64,000 nt of DNA. Source: Anthostomella pinea. Lineage: Eukaryota; Ascomycota; Sordariomycetes; Xylariales; Xylariaceae. The notes under the pieces were generated by a model, which was not told the origin of the DNA, made no database searches, and saw nothing but the letters and a program-made list of their open reading frames with translations. This document shows positions 33,327-44,440 of the stretch, one piece after another; within the stretch, counting starts at the first letter, position 1; each line of letters opens with the position of its first letter. The translations under genes and the position numbers were made by a program. Location: positions 4,898,001-4,962,000 of the forward strand of contig CAUWAG010000018.1 of the NCBI GenBank assembly GCA_963556695.1. Direction: 5' to 3'.

Positions 33327-35650
33327 ATGCGGAGAAAGGTCACAGCGCTGGAGAAGGTCGATGCCGATCTCGCCGGACTGCAATACAGGATCAGGAAAGA
33401 CCCCTTGGCTTACGAGAAGGAGTTCCTGGAGGTGTGGTCGCAGTACGAGGCAGCACACGAGAAATATCTCGCTGATCCGATCGGCGCCGATGCGAACGGA
33501 CTCGTTACGTGGCGAGAGCAGATAGATATGGGTATGTGGTTCAATTGTCCGTGTGATATGGTGCACACCGAAGCTTACCGTGTGCACAGTGGCCCATGTC
33601 GCCGAATTGTACCCTCAGATAACCGCGGGCTTCCCCGACGACCTCAGAGAAGTCCTGACCAGACACCATGCCGTCCTCGAACCGAACCTCCGCGAGAAGA
33701 TTGTTTCCAGCCTCACGTTGCTTCGGCGGAAGGACGTGGTCGATAGCACCTACATACACACCGCCTTGTTCCCCATCCTTATAACGACACCGTCGAAGAC
33801 ACTGCGAATGCTTCTGGTAAGTTGCAGGCTATCACTGAGACAGACATCGACATACTGACTATTGGCAGTATCAGAAAATACTCAGCGATATCCGAAATGT
33901 CAACTCCAAGGCCTCGAACCACCGCGTCAATCGCACCATGCAAACCGTTCTATTCAATCTGGTGTCGGATCCGACGTCGCCAAAATCTATCTGGGCCTGC
34001 AAGCTGGTGAGAGAACTTTGGAAGCGTCAGGTCTGGAAGGACTCCAAGTCGGTTGAGATCATGGTGCGCGCAAGCTTGAGCGACAACGAGAAGACCGTCT
34101 CCAGCGCTGTAGCTTTCTTCCTTTCTGGAGACAAGGAGCGCGAGGAGTTCGTTGACGAGGATAGTGAAGAAGAGAATATTGATATGCGGAAGATCAAGCA
34201 CCAGGCCACAATCAACAAGAAGACGAACAAGAAGAAGGCGGCTATGGAGAAAGCTGCGGTCCGGGTCAAGAAACAGGAGCGAAAGAAGACGACTGCGCCG
34301 CACTTGCTCAACTTTTCTGCGCTGCATCTGCTGCAGGATCCTCAGGGGTTCAGCGAGACGTTATACGAGAAGCATCTGGCAAACAAACGCTCCAAGCTAG
34401 CACTCGAGACGAAGCTGCTAGTTTTGAGTCTCGTCACCAGATTGGTCGGCTTGCATAAGCTGACTGTCATACCCCTATATTCCTGGTTCATCCGGCATCT
34501 TACTCCGCGACAACAATCTGTCACATCTATTCTGGCATCTCTCGCCCAGGCGACGCATAATCTGGTACCGCCCGATGTGATTGAGCCCCTGATACAGAAG
34601 ATCGCGAATGAGTTTGTCTCGGAGGGGTCGGCTTCAGAAGTGTGCGCCGCGGGTATCAATGCCATCCGGGAGATATGTGTTCGTCAACCTCTGAGCATGA
34701 ACGAGACATTATTGCAGGATCTCGTTGAATACCGCAGGTCCAAGGACAAGGGTGTGTCGATGGCTGCCAAGGGATTGCTCTCCCTATATCGCGATGAAGG
34801 TGCCGAAATGTTGCGCAAGAAAGATCGCGGCAAAACAGCGACCATGGGACTCAGGAGTGGCGACCTGAAACAGCAGAAGTTTGGCGAGGAGCAGCTTGGT
34901 GAAATAGAAGGCCTCGAATTGCTTGCGAGGTGGAAGGAAGAGCAAAAGAAGCGAAAAAGGGCTGAACAGGGCCTGCCGGAACCTGAGGCTGGTGAAAAGA
35001 TCGACGACGAGGACGATGGATTCAACTCGGATGATTGGGAGGTTGCGTCGGCTGACAGCAGCGACTCTGGTGACTGGATCAGAGTAAGCGACTCGGAAGA
35101 CGAAGCTGTACCAGATGCGAAAAAGCGAAAGGTGGACCCAGAAGAAGCCGACGAGGAGGGTCAAGAAACCGCAGGGGACGAGCCGATGGACTTTATGAAA
35201 CTTGCGACCAGTCAGATACTCACGCCGGCCGACCTCGCGAAACTGAAGGAATTGCGGTTAGAAGCCGAAGTCGACAAGGCGACGGGCAACCGCAAGCGGA
35301 AGCAGGACATGGAGGCTCGTCATCTCGACGAGGGATTGACTGCAGAGCAGATTGAAGCGCCAGCCAGATTACGGAAGAGCACCAAAGAAGAACGAGTGGC
35401 CCTAGCTAGAGAGGGCAAGGGGGATCGTGACGAGCACAAATCCACATCCGCTATACGTAAATCCAAGAAGGAGGCGGAGGGCAAGTCCACTACCAACAAG
35501 GAAAAGGCGCGGAAGAAGAATTTCCTCATGACGATTGGCAAAGCCAAATCGAAGCAGAAGCGAAGTCTTGTGGACACGAGGAATGCTCTCACAAACCACG
35601 TGGCAAGGGCAAAGTCTGGAGGTAGGAGACGGAACGGTGTAGCACGATAG
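33327..35650 (+). CDS. SDA1: SDA1-like 60S ribosome biogenesis protein
   Basis: Three exons, 33327-33531, 33590-33816 and 33869-35650, giving 737 residues. Sda1 is a nucleolar/nuclear factor needed for 60S pre-ribosome maturation and export and for G1 progression in yeast. Family blocks include LAGLQYRIRKDPLAYEKEF, LYPQITAGFPDDLREVL, LLRRKDVVDSTYIHTALFPI, QKILSDIRNVN and NFSALHLLQDPQGFSETLYE. ATHNLVPPDVIEPLIQKIANEF and AAGINAIREICVRQP continue the series. An acidic stretch (DDEDDGFNSDDWEVASADSSDSGDW) leads to a basic, Lys-rich tail (KKNFLMTIGKAKSKQKRSL) typical of nucleolar proteins. The gene is complete and conserved, next to decayed genes on both sides. Confidence 0.96.
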
Positions 35651-36149
35651 CGGCACTCAGTAGAGCGAACAGCGACCGCCAAGCAGTACTGATACACATA
35701 TTGCCCAAACCCCTCTTCCATTGCGTCAACTACAATTGTGTAGGGTCTGTTTACAGTCCTCTACATACAGCAGCCCATTGCCAGACCGGGTGGGAAAGAT
35801 CCCCGCCCTGTGCAGTCTTTGAAAAGGTGCTCGATGGATGACCGTTGAGCGAGGCGTCAAATCCATGTACGTTGACCCCCGTTGTGAGCTTATGAGCAAA
35901 GACGCAATACACTGCTGTGATCTCGCGTGGCACTCTCCTCTGTCGTGACTTGAATCTGGATACAGTCTCGCTTCGATGCTTATGACTGCTTCACTAAAGC
36001 CGTGGATTGTCGACTGCTGATTTACCTAGATGGTCGATTGCCGGGTGTCAATTCACACTAGGCAGGACACCGCATCTGTTTTCGTTCACATAGTTCAACG
36101 CAGCTATGTTCCATTGTAAGTGAACGGCATGATTGCCTTATTATGTGCT

Positions 36150-37532
36150 CGATCCAACAAGCTCCATCAGTCACTACTCGAACTTCTGGACCGCGACGGG
36201 TGGCAGAAATTGGGTGCTCGGCTGATGTTCAACGTACAGTCTCTCTTTCCGTGGATCTTATCTTACCTGATCTACTGACTCCTTCACGGGAGACTGACTG
36301 AGAACTAAACAGACCCATGGCAGATTCGAGTACCACATTCCAGCTTGCTTCGATGAGAAGCGGCTAGCGATTGCTTATTCGCGACTCCAGCACGACACCA
36401 AAACCGCAGACGATCCTCTTGGTGCTCGACTACCTAGACCAGCAGCCGGGCCGGTGGTATTTAACGACCGAGAAGAGTTCGCGCCTTTCGAACGGCGTCC
36501 TGATGGTCCCCAAACAATGCTCGACTGCCTCCACACCGACGCTCCGCAGCTCAGCCTGCACATCGTGTCCTTCGCCGATCTCGCTGTCATGGCCACATAC
36601 TCTTTTGGACGCCATGGGCCGGACGTCCCTCTTCAACGCTTGGATCGTCGTGCTCGAAGGCCGACACGCCGACGTCCTGCCCCTGCGCGACGTAACGGAA
36701 GATCTGCTCGCGTGTCTGGCTTCAACTCGCAAGAGCCATATGCGCTGGCCAACCGCCTACGCTCGCCGTTGCAGGCCCTGCTCTTCGCTGTGATGTACCT
36801 TAGGGATACTTACGTCTGGCATCACGGCGAGTAGACGCGCGTAGCCTGCATCCCAGCCTCGACCGTGAAGTCACTGCACCAGGGCGCCCTTGCCAACCTG
36901 CGGCAGGACGCCGCTGCCGATGACGAGAAGTCCTTGCCCCTTTTTGTGATCGAGTGTGACGTGCTCTGTGGCTAGATCACCCGGCTCGCACAGTTGCACC
37001 TGCGGGAGTCAGGCCACACGGTGTCTATCTTCAATGCGCTCGGCATGCGCGGTGTCCCGGCGAACGATCTCCTGCCCTCGACGAGTGCCTACGTTGGTAA
37101 TGCCGTCGCCGGCGTATACGCGTCCCTCCCATGACAGAATTATTCACGAAGCCTCTTGCTTGCGCAGCGACAGCAGTGCGCCACTCCATTACCCAGCAGG
37201 GTACGCGCGCGTAGGTCGAAGCCCGCGCCGCCTCTGACTCCGAAGCGGGCAGGAAGTGACAGGCCCGCGATCTACGGGACGTCGGGATGGTGCCTGTCAT
37301 GTTCTCGAACTGGAGCCAGGCCAAGTTCTTCGAGGTGGACTTCTCGGCCGCGGTGGTGCGGCCCGGCGCCGGCTTGGCAACGCGTTCGAATGAGCTGGGG
37401 CGGCCGTCGTATATCCAGCCCACGGGCGTGGTGAGCGGGATGCCGATTAGGAACTCGTTCCTTATGGGGAAACTGGTTCTCACTCACGCTGAGGATGGGG
37501 CTGTGGACGAAGATGCAGGAGGCTATGGATGA
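36150..37532 (+). pseudogene. Decayed BAHD-type acyltransferase (trichothecene 3-O-acetyltransferase-like family)
   Basis: Scattered fragments in several frames recreate one protein order. They are LLELLDRDGWQKLGARLMFN (36150-36235), then after a probable intron HGRFEYHIPACFDEKRLAIA (36317 on). Next come VVFNDREEFAPFERRPDGP and a frame change to WPHTLLDAMGRTSLFNAW, which carries the HxxxD motif. GNAVAGVYASLP and finally MFSNWSQAKFFEVDFSAAVV with GRPSYIQPTG close the order. This sequence of motifs is that of fungal BAHD acyltransferases that acetylate secondary metabolites. Frames are broken several times, with in-frame TAG near 36832 and at 36973 (probably a former TGG). No functional enzyme can be made. 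No other members of a biosynthetic cluster are adjacent. Confidence 0.75.
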
Positions 37533-37641
37533 GGAGTGGTGGTGCTTGCGCTATACTTTACTCCGTAATTATAACTCTTATTGGGTCACCCCGTCTCATC
37601 GTCATTATTTAGCTTGGTAACCTCATGTCCCATGCGTCTCC

Positions 37642-37918
37642 TCACTTGTCATTCTTCTTGGCGTCCTTGGCGGCAGGCTGGCCCTTGGCTGCGGAGGCCT
37701 TGATGGCCTTCTTCTCCGCTTTCTCCTCGGCCAGCTTTTCCTCTCGCAGCTGCTTCTTGGACTTTCCTCCGGTGGCAGCTTTTGCGGCTGCCTGTTGTTG
37801 CTGAGCAGCCTGCCGTCGGGCTAGCTGTTCGATGGGATCGGTTGCGTTCCAATCCGCCGGGTTTGTACCTCGACCATGTAGAAAATCTCGTGCCTTGATT
37901 AGGCAAGGTCGTGGTCTG
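37642..37918 (-). CDS. Small conserved basic protein, 5' end unresolved
   Basis: The minus strand reads LRPRPCLIKARDFLHGRGTN, then PADWNATDPIEQLARRQ, an Ala/Gln stretch and a Lys-rich coil ending KDAKKNDK at TGA 37644-37642. The sharply conserved-looking N-terminal block followed by a coiled tail resembles a small fungal protein of unknown function. No ATG lies in frame before an upstream TGA, so the start is probably in another exon that I could not place with correct phase. A different frame over the same bases (37649-37906) is a shadow. Confidence 0.5.
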
Positions 37919-38222
37919 AGACTTGGTAGATTATTGGCATGTCATATATAGTACGAATGAGAGTTTACACATTGTAGGTTGAGTTCGTTTCACTGTGCTC
38001 GTTATGTTTGCTGTTGCGCAAGTTGAATTGAGCTGAGTTGCAAGTGAAGGGACGTGGTATGCAGTAGGAAATCTCTTGACGAGATGTGTATGTCGCATAT
38101 GTGTTTGTGTGGCAGTGGAGAAGACAAGCATGCTTCTGGTAATTTGAAGTCGTGTAACATAGACTTATGGAAAACTCAAACGTCTCCTTTATCAACGAGT
38201 CATGGTAACACTGTTCGCATCA

Positions 38223-39551
38223 GGCACCGTAATGACCCTCTGACTTTGCCACCATGGACCTACCACAAGCACCACCCGCTACCGTAGCATTATAGAACCA
38301 TAATTCCAAAATAGCACCCCGCCAGACCGCTTCCTCGAGCGGTTTCGCTACGTTGTCTTGCCAGAAGCTCGGGCCTAAGATCTCTTGAAGCACAGGCTTC
38401 AGCCCCGAGTTGGGAATGGTTGAGTCTTGAAACTGTTGGCGTCCAGCATGATCAAAGCCGGCCATATCTATCCACGCAAACGGCATATTTCTGTTCTCGA
38501 TATTGAGTACCTGTGGCTTTCTTCCACCGGCAAAACCGGTAATTTCGCTCGATGCAATCCCTGTTGTACACGCACGCCTGGCCACGTCGCCAGGTTCCGG
38601 GTATGACTTTGTAGTCGAGGCTATCGACGTATTCGGTCCTTCCCCTCTTTTTAGGACCGTGGTACTCAATGCCAGTCTCATCGGCCAGCACTTTACCTGT
38701 GCCGGAGATGCTTGACAATTCGTTTTTGTCTTCGTCCCATAGAAGGTGACCGTCGGGATCGAAATGACCCTCGTTTTCGAACTCGGTGACGGCCTCGCTG
38801 AACGACTTGTAGAAAAGTCTCTGCACCATGTTCATGTCAACCAATTGTTTATCCATCAGTTGATTGATTGATTGATTGATTGTATTTATCGTGGGTGCAG
38901 TCCCTCCATAGGGCAAACCACGCCTCCCAGAGCCATTGCATCGCAAGGTTGTAGAGGTGTCAGTCTAGATACATTCAGATCCGCGCATGAACCTATCCTC
39001 GCTGTAGCGGTAACAACCTGGAGTGACCAGATGGTTTTAGTCAATACCCAAGCACGATTCTGTCAGAAAAACCTCCTATCTAGTGACAAAGAGACCCAGT
39101 AAACCTCAGTCCTCTGGTGTACAACATCGTTCCAGTAGCCGTTCGATATATGTCACATTGGTGGGTGAAGTAGGTGTTTGTTATCTGCTAGCGAGGGAAA
39201 CCACAAGGGGAAAAACCTCACAGGAGTGGGTATTGTGGAGACAAGCTACTTGGCTATCGGGCTCTACGATAAGGGGCCTCTCCACTGTCGTGTGCTGGTT
39301 GTCAACTCGCACAAGCCGGGTCAGAAGGGGGCCATAGCAGGATTCGAACCCACTTGTTCTCGTCGCCCACCGCACAAACGAGAACACAACCAGGCGCATT
39401 TGACCATTGCGCCATACGGCCGTTTATCCATCAGTGTCTATCTGCGTCTGCTCACTTTAACTGCAATTGTGCTGTTGTCCTGTTCCGGGGCCGATGCGGC
39501 AGCCAAGGTGGCTGAGAAGGCCGGTAGGAGAAGTGCCGCAAGGGACAGCTT
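38223..39551 (-). CDS. Putative secreted protein with a SINE-like insertion in intron 1
   Basis: Exon 1 starts at about 39551 with a signal peptide (MKLSLAALLLPAFSATLAAA) and ends at IAVK before a GTGAGC donor. Without the insertion the intron would be 60 bp, ending GGTGCAG. Exon 2 resumes in phase as RLFYKSFSEAVTEFENEG, then HFDPDGHLLWDEDKNE and ACVYNRDCIERNYRFC. Near 38480-38550 the sense switches to a second frame with MPFAWIDMAGFDHAGRQQF and a run to KSEGHYGA near 38223. A 43-bp intron with a weak donor could join them, or an indel is present. The family is unknown; Cys content and secretion make an effector or extracellular enzyme possible. The insertion lengthens intron 1 to about 635 bp. 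Confidence 0.55.
38847..38860. repeat. 14-bp target-site duplication of the SINE-like element, left
   Basis: GTTTATCCATCAGT, repeated exactly at 39422-39435. Confidence 0.9.
38861..39421 (-). mobile_element. SINE-like retroposon, 561 bp, tRNA-related head and TGAT-repeat tail
   Basis: On the minus strand the element starts GGCCGTATGG at 39421 with a tRNA-like head carrying an A box (TGGCGCAATGG, 39414-39404) and a B box (GGTTCGAATCC, 39350-39340). It ends in about 5.5 copies of TCAA/TGAT at 38861-38882. Identical 14-bp direct repeats, GTTTATCCATCAGT, flank it at 38847-38860 and 39422-39435. RNA polymerase III boxes at one end, a simple-repeat tail at the other and a 14-bp target duplication together define a tRNA-derived SINE. 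It sits in antisense to nothing and in the same strand as the host gene, inside its first intron. No open frame of its own is needed; frames here are incidental. Confidence 0.8.
39330..39421 (-). other. tRNA-related head of the SINE-like element
   Basis: 92 nt with a closing stem (GGCCGTA with TATGGCC), a D-arm-like GCGC/GCGC pair and a good T-arm with TTCGAAT loop. The central part does not fold as a normal anticodon arm. Instead an 8-bp perfect stem GTTCTCGT/ACGAGAAC (positions 37-44 and 59-66 of the head) encloses 14 nt. No anticodon can be assigned, so I do not call a functional tRNA. Confidence 0.65.
39422..39435. repeat. 14-bp target-site duplication of the SINE-like element, right
   Basis: Second copy of GTTTATCCATCAGT, directly next to the tRNA-like head. 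Confidence 0.9.
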
Positions 39552-40050
39552 CATTGTGATGGTCGTGCTGTGACTCGATAATAGAAAGAGCGTAATGTAT
39601 ACGGCACGGGGAACGAACAATCAAGTCAATCCTCGGAGCGCCTGCGGCAAATATCGTGAAAATTGGACTGGTCTGTCTAGCGAAGAGCCGGCTCTGCGGA
39701 TGAGGAAGGCGATCACCCTTAAACAATTTGATAACCATAGGGTACGGTAATATAAACGACTGAGTGCTGGAATATGCAGCAGTTTGAAAAAGAGGGACCA
39801 GCGATCCGGAACACATCATAATGTGGTAAAGATTTGGACACCAAGAGTATACCAATGACAAAGTTCTAATCCTAGTGACATATTAAATGGCCCCGATCCC
39901 CAGTCTGGAATACAACATATGTAAGAACCCACGGCATAGTCTCAGTTATGCCACTTTCACTGGGAAACCCTCAAGGACCGATTGCCTAGACGATTGGTGG
40001 TGTTTTTGAAGGGCAGGAAGAACCTCCACTCAATCCAAGGAAGCACCCGG

Positions 40051-40125
40051 TGTATGTTGATGCCTACGCTGTATGTTGGTGCCTACGCTGTATGTCAATG
40101 CCTAAGCTGTATGTTGATGTCTACG
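40051..40125. repeat. 19-bp minisatellite, about four copies
   Basis: Unit TGTATGTTGATGCCTACGC repeats four times with a few substitutions, some 360 bases downstream of the decarboxylase stop codon. Confidence 0.85.
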
Positions 40126-40485
40126 TTTCAGTGATTTATTTATGTGCGGATCGTATGTACATGTAGGAAGAGGAAAAGGCCCCTAAGGATCCAATAGCCC
40201 ATGGGGGGTTCTTCGGGGGATTGCTGATCCGTCCTTACGGGGAATGGGGACCTCAATCCCCTTCGGATGTCAATTTCATTTCTTGCGCGGGCTTTGTAAG
40301 GCACACAGATTGATCACAAGGTCCATCAGGCGTGCGAATGGGTCGGTTCGGTCTACGGCTTCGTCGTCAGACATTCACTCGCACGCGTAAAATCGTTGCC
40401 GTTCACTTTGAAAGCTATCATGTTTATAATAAACCCATTTTAATAGTATCAAAATTACTACTTTAGATCTATGCCCATGCTCCGT

Positions 40486-43400
40486 CTAACTACTGTACCC
40501 TCGGTCGCAGAAATTGTACACCACGTTGCTCCTGTCATCGACCCTCAACATGGCATCCATGTGCCGCCCCATGAAGCCCACTAGCTGCTTGGCTATATCG
40601 ACTACCGCTGCGCTGTTGCTACGATGATACGAACCGAGTAGAACCGGACCAGCGTGCATTGACTTGTCGCGAGCCGAATCGACGAGTATCACGGCCTGAA
40701 GCCGGTCGTCCGCATCGAGGACGGCGACTGATAAAGCACCGCGTAGAATAGCTTTGATCACAGTGTCCGGACTGTCACCGGAGCCTACACTGATATCAAG
40801 CTCTGCTACTTTCTTAGTCAACGGGTTCCGACATTGAAGCCGTCTGAGCTTGACCGGAAGCAGCAGTGCCGCTTCGAATAAAGGGGCCACGTAGCTGAAG
40901 GCCACCTCGCACTGCCTATCCACCCACGCGATACGCTCGACGAAAAGGTCGACAGTCTCCCGAGAAACATGTGGCATCGCAATGAAGTGGACCCAGTCAC
41001 CCTCCGGTCTCAACGAGAACTCCTCGATGATCCACGCGGGCGGTCTCTCAAAGACCGTAATGATGCTTTGCGGATTCCGTTTCGTCACGACGCCGATGCG
41101 TCGAAGTCTAGCCTCCAAGTGTGCGGCGTTATCCTGGCATTGATTCAGCATCTGGCCGACATCGTCTGGTGCGTAGATCCGAGAGTAGAGCCAAGTCTCG
41201 AAGACGGCTCTTGGGTCTACGCTCGCAGCTAATGATGGGAGTTCGTCTCTGGGACTGAAACATAGCACCTCGCCGGAGACCGTGTGGCCTAGAGCTTTGT
41301 GGTGGCTGAGCGTCACGCCTTGGACCATGGGCGTTCCGTCAGGCCCTTGGCTTCCTGGTGGCCCTAGCCTGATGCCGCAGTTGTCGAAGCCGAAGTCGAG
41401 GGCGCCGTCCACGTGGATGTACGAGATGGCGATACCGACTTTAGCCAGGCTGTCGTGGATGCGCGTGATGTCGTCTCGAGCCCCGACGAAAGTCGTGCCC
41501 ATATTTGCGAACAGGACCATACGGTAGCTGTCGCCGCGTTCAAGACACCGCTTCTTATCCTCGACGGCTTGCCTCACGAGCGCATCGACAAGAATGCTTC
41601 CGTCCGCACCGCACGGGATCTGAGAGTATCGCGGTCCACTGCCGGACCAGCGATTCGTGAGCCCGTCGCAGTCCCGCGCTGTCTTCGCCACGCTGTAGTG
41701 AGTCTCGGCGGAGAAGTATACGACTGCGCCTCGGAAATTCTTGAGAGCAACGTGGATGCCCACGCGGTTGCCCATTGTGCTTCCATTAGTGAAAGCACCC
41801 TTGAATAGCGATCGCTCTTCAGGCATGCGGAGACCGAATGCGCTTAGTCGGGCTGTCAGGACTTCGTCAGCTTTGGTTTTGATACAGTCTTGGGGTATGT
41901 TGATGTCTAGAAAGCGGCCGACGACGGGCCCGAGGGCGGAGTAGGAGCCCATGTGGAATGGGTAGCCGGTCGCGGATCGGGTTGCAATTTTCCATGATTG
42001 CACTTTCGCCTTGAGCTCGCCGATGATGGTCTGAGGGATCGGGTAGAGAGTCGAGAAGTCGATGTATGGAGGGAGCTCTGCCAAGTGGTCGGCAGGACGA
42101 GGCTTCAGCGACATGATCTCGATGACCGATTCAATATCACTGGGCTTGACGTTCGGCCGTACCGTAAGCATGACGTCCCCATTGTTGACCACAATGCCTC
42201 CTAGCTCCGCGAGTCGCTCCATCTGCACCGCTGAGGAGCGTTTGAGGAGAATATCAAGACTGTAAGGGACTGTAATCGCCGAGATACCCCAAGATTCAAG
42301 GGCCCGAAGCAACTCAGCTCGCACGCCAGCGCAGTGTTCGTAAACCTGTCGAAACCCCGATTCCCCCAGACGCATCTCTTGCAGTGCCATCCACAACGGT
42401 GCAAGAGCATCTCGAGAGCCCGCAAGAGTCGAGTCCGAAGCCCGGATATACGCGACTCTTGCTTGTTTCTCACCCAGTGAAGCCGGTTTCAACGCAGCTG
42501 CCGGTGCCCAAGAGGCATGGCTTGAGCTGCCGGCGACGATGGTACTGACCAATATTGACCCATTGGGGGCTCGAACAGAATCTTTCAAGGGCTTGACTCC
42601 CAAGGTGAACTTCTCGATCTCCAAGCGAGTGCGGCCGTTCTCGCTCAGGGTTGTGATGTAATCGAAGTTGCGCGAAGCATCGACATGGAGAATAAGGGGA
42701 AATTTCTCCGTGATCTTGCATATGAGCCCCATATCGTCACAGACGCCGTTCTGGTTCGCCAGTGTGGCTGCGAATATGATTGGTCTGGCTCCGGCACATG
42801 TAACGTCCTTCAGGTAATGCATGATGGCTTTTTCTCCTTCGGACAGATCCACATGATGCGTCTCCAGTCCGAAGAAGCTCTCGACGGACTCAAGAACAGA
42901 GATATCGAAGTGATCGTATACCAACAAGGGCCGCTGCGTAGGAGCGATCTCTCGCAGTTCCTGCTGCAGTGCGCGGATGCAGTACAGGTTGGCCTCGCTG
43001 GAACTGCACACGTACCCGGACGGGTTCGGATCGCCCACACGAGCGCCCTTAGCTTGGAGCACCTTCGTCTCAAAAGACTTGAAATGGAAGGGCCAGCTCG
43101 TGTCGATCTCGTTCGGCATGTTGATCTGGTTGTTGTGCCAGGGGAGGCCGACCTCGGCGAGTACGCGACCAGTCTGGAGCCAGAGATCGTCTGATGAGGG
43201 AGAGAAGGGCTGGAGTTGTCTGGACCTCCAGGTGGTGTGCAGGTCGTTGATTTCTGAGAGGACATCATGGATTCGGTGATGGGGACTGCGCCATTGGCTG
43301 ATGATGGGGTCGTCGATCCACTGGGTCTTGGAGTTGTTGAATGTCTCCTGGATGGTGTCGCTCTGAGCTGACACTTGTTTCAAACTTGGTGGATAACATG

Positions 43401-43583
43401 GTTCTTGGCTCTCTGTGTCAGAGAGTCTGTCTGCTATCTCTGACTCAACTATGCTGATAGCTTCCTTGAGTGAATAGTCATCTGTATCAGAAGGTTAGCA
43501 TGGATGAGATCAGCATGCTGGGAAGACATACCGTCTAGGTCAACTTGCAAGTTGCTAACATCTACCAGAACCGGAACAGCCAT
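40486..43583 (-). CDS. Double-domain PLP-dependent decarboxylase-like protein
   Basis: Exon 1 is 43583-43532 (MAVPVLVDVSNLQVDLD) and exon 2 is 43481-40486, giving 1,015 residues. Two group II decarboxylase/aminotransferase-fold domains lie in tandem. The first (about 80-470) has SGYVCSSSEANLYCIRA, LILHVDASRNFD and DSTLAGSRDALAPLW. At the place of the PLP-binding His-Lys it reads KPLKDSVRAPNGS, without a clear HK. The second (about 500-890) has FTNGSTMGNRVGIH, ETHYSVAKTARD, ANMGTTFVGARDDI, IHVDGALDFGF and TLSHHKALGHTVSGEVL. There HHK supplies the Schiff-base lysine, as in bacterial histidine decarboxylases. A further ~110-residue C-terminal part is unassigned. Presumably the N-half is structural and completes a pseudo-dimer. 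Substrate is unknown. Typical family enzymes are about 400-500 residues with one domain. Confidence 0.85.
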
Positions 43584-44440
43584 GACTTGTTCGTGAGATG
43601 GATAGTCCAGAAGTCACTCAACAGAGACTACGCACCGCCCCTTCTGAGTAGTTGATGCACTGGACCAGTCATCGGACACGGGGACCAAACGCACTTCCGG
43701 CTTGGGACTCCAGACGTTATATCCTATTTTGGTACATATCTGGCCCAACCCGCATACCGAGGACTGAGCTTCTTGACTTACCACGGACGCTTTTGGTGTA
43801 CACTAAGTACCTAGGTACGTAAGCTGATCTTGCGTGGCTTCCTCCCAAACAAAAGGAGTAGCTTAGAATAGACGTACAGTTTCACGCGCCAGTAGGTGTC
43901 CATACCGACTGTTACCTTACCATTTGGTAAACTATTCGAAAACCCCAGCGCTCTGACTCAGGGTAACACTTCAACCTTGCCGCAGCGATGGATCGAGGCC
44001 CGCCTGCATCCTTGGCCACCACACTTCCTCTGGTTCCGTACATGAGATTCTCCGCTTATTGGCTGACGCTTCTCTCCAAAGGAACGAGATCGATCTATTC
44101 CTTAGGGAAGGGCGTTTCGACCAAGGGCTGGACATCACGCCCGTCAGCACTTAATCAGACTAACTCAGCCATACGGCTGCCTGCTCCCATTGGAGGACTC
44201 GAACTCCTCGGATCACAGGAGCAATCCTTCCTGGCTCGACTTGTAGATTCGAAGAGCCGGGGGTAAGCGCCGGCCGCAAGGAATACGAGGGATTGTGGAT
44301 ATGAATCAGCGCCCTGCTGGATCCAGGATTAAGCGCATGACCTGTAGGGGATGCAACCTGATCCCGCAGTACTGTCCCCGGCTGTCAGCATAGACGTCGA
44401 GCAGGTTGCACACCCAACTCAAATATGTATATAGCAAGCC

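Noticed and set aside
39178..39573. 131-codon plus-strand frame
   Set aside because: Lies across the SINE-like element and antisense to the signal-peptide exon; a shadow.
44160..44270. tRNA-like B box (GTTCGAGTCC) on the minus strand
   Set aside because: No pairing acceptor stem or A box at the right distance; the nearby hairpins do not form a cloverleaf.
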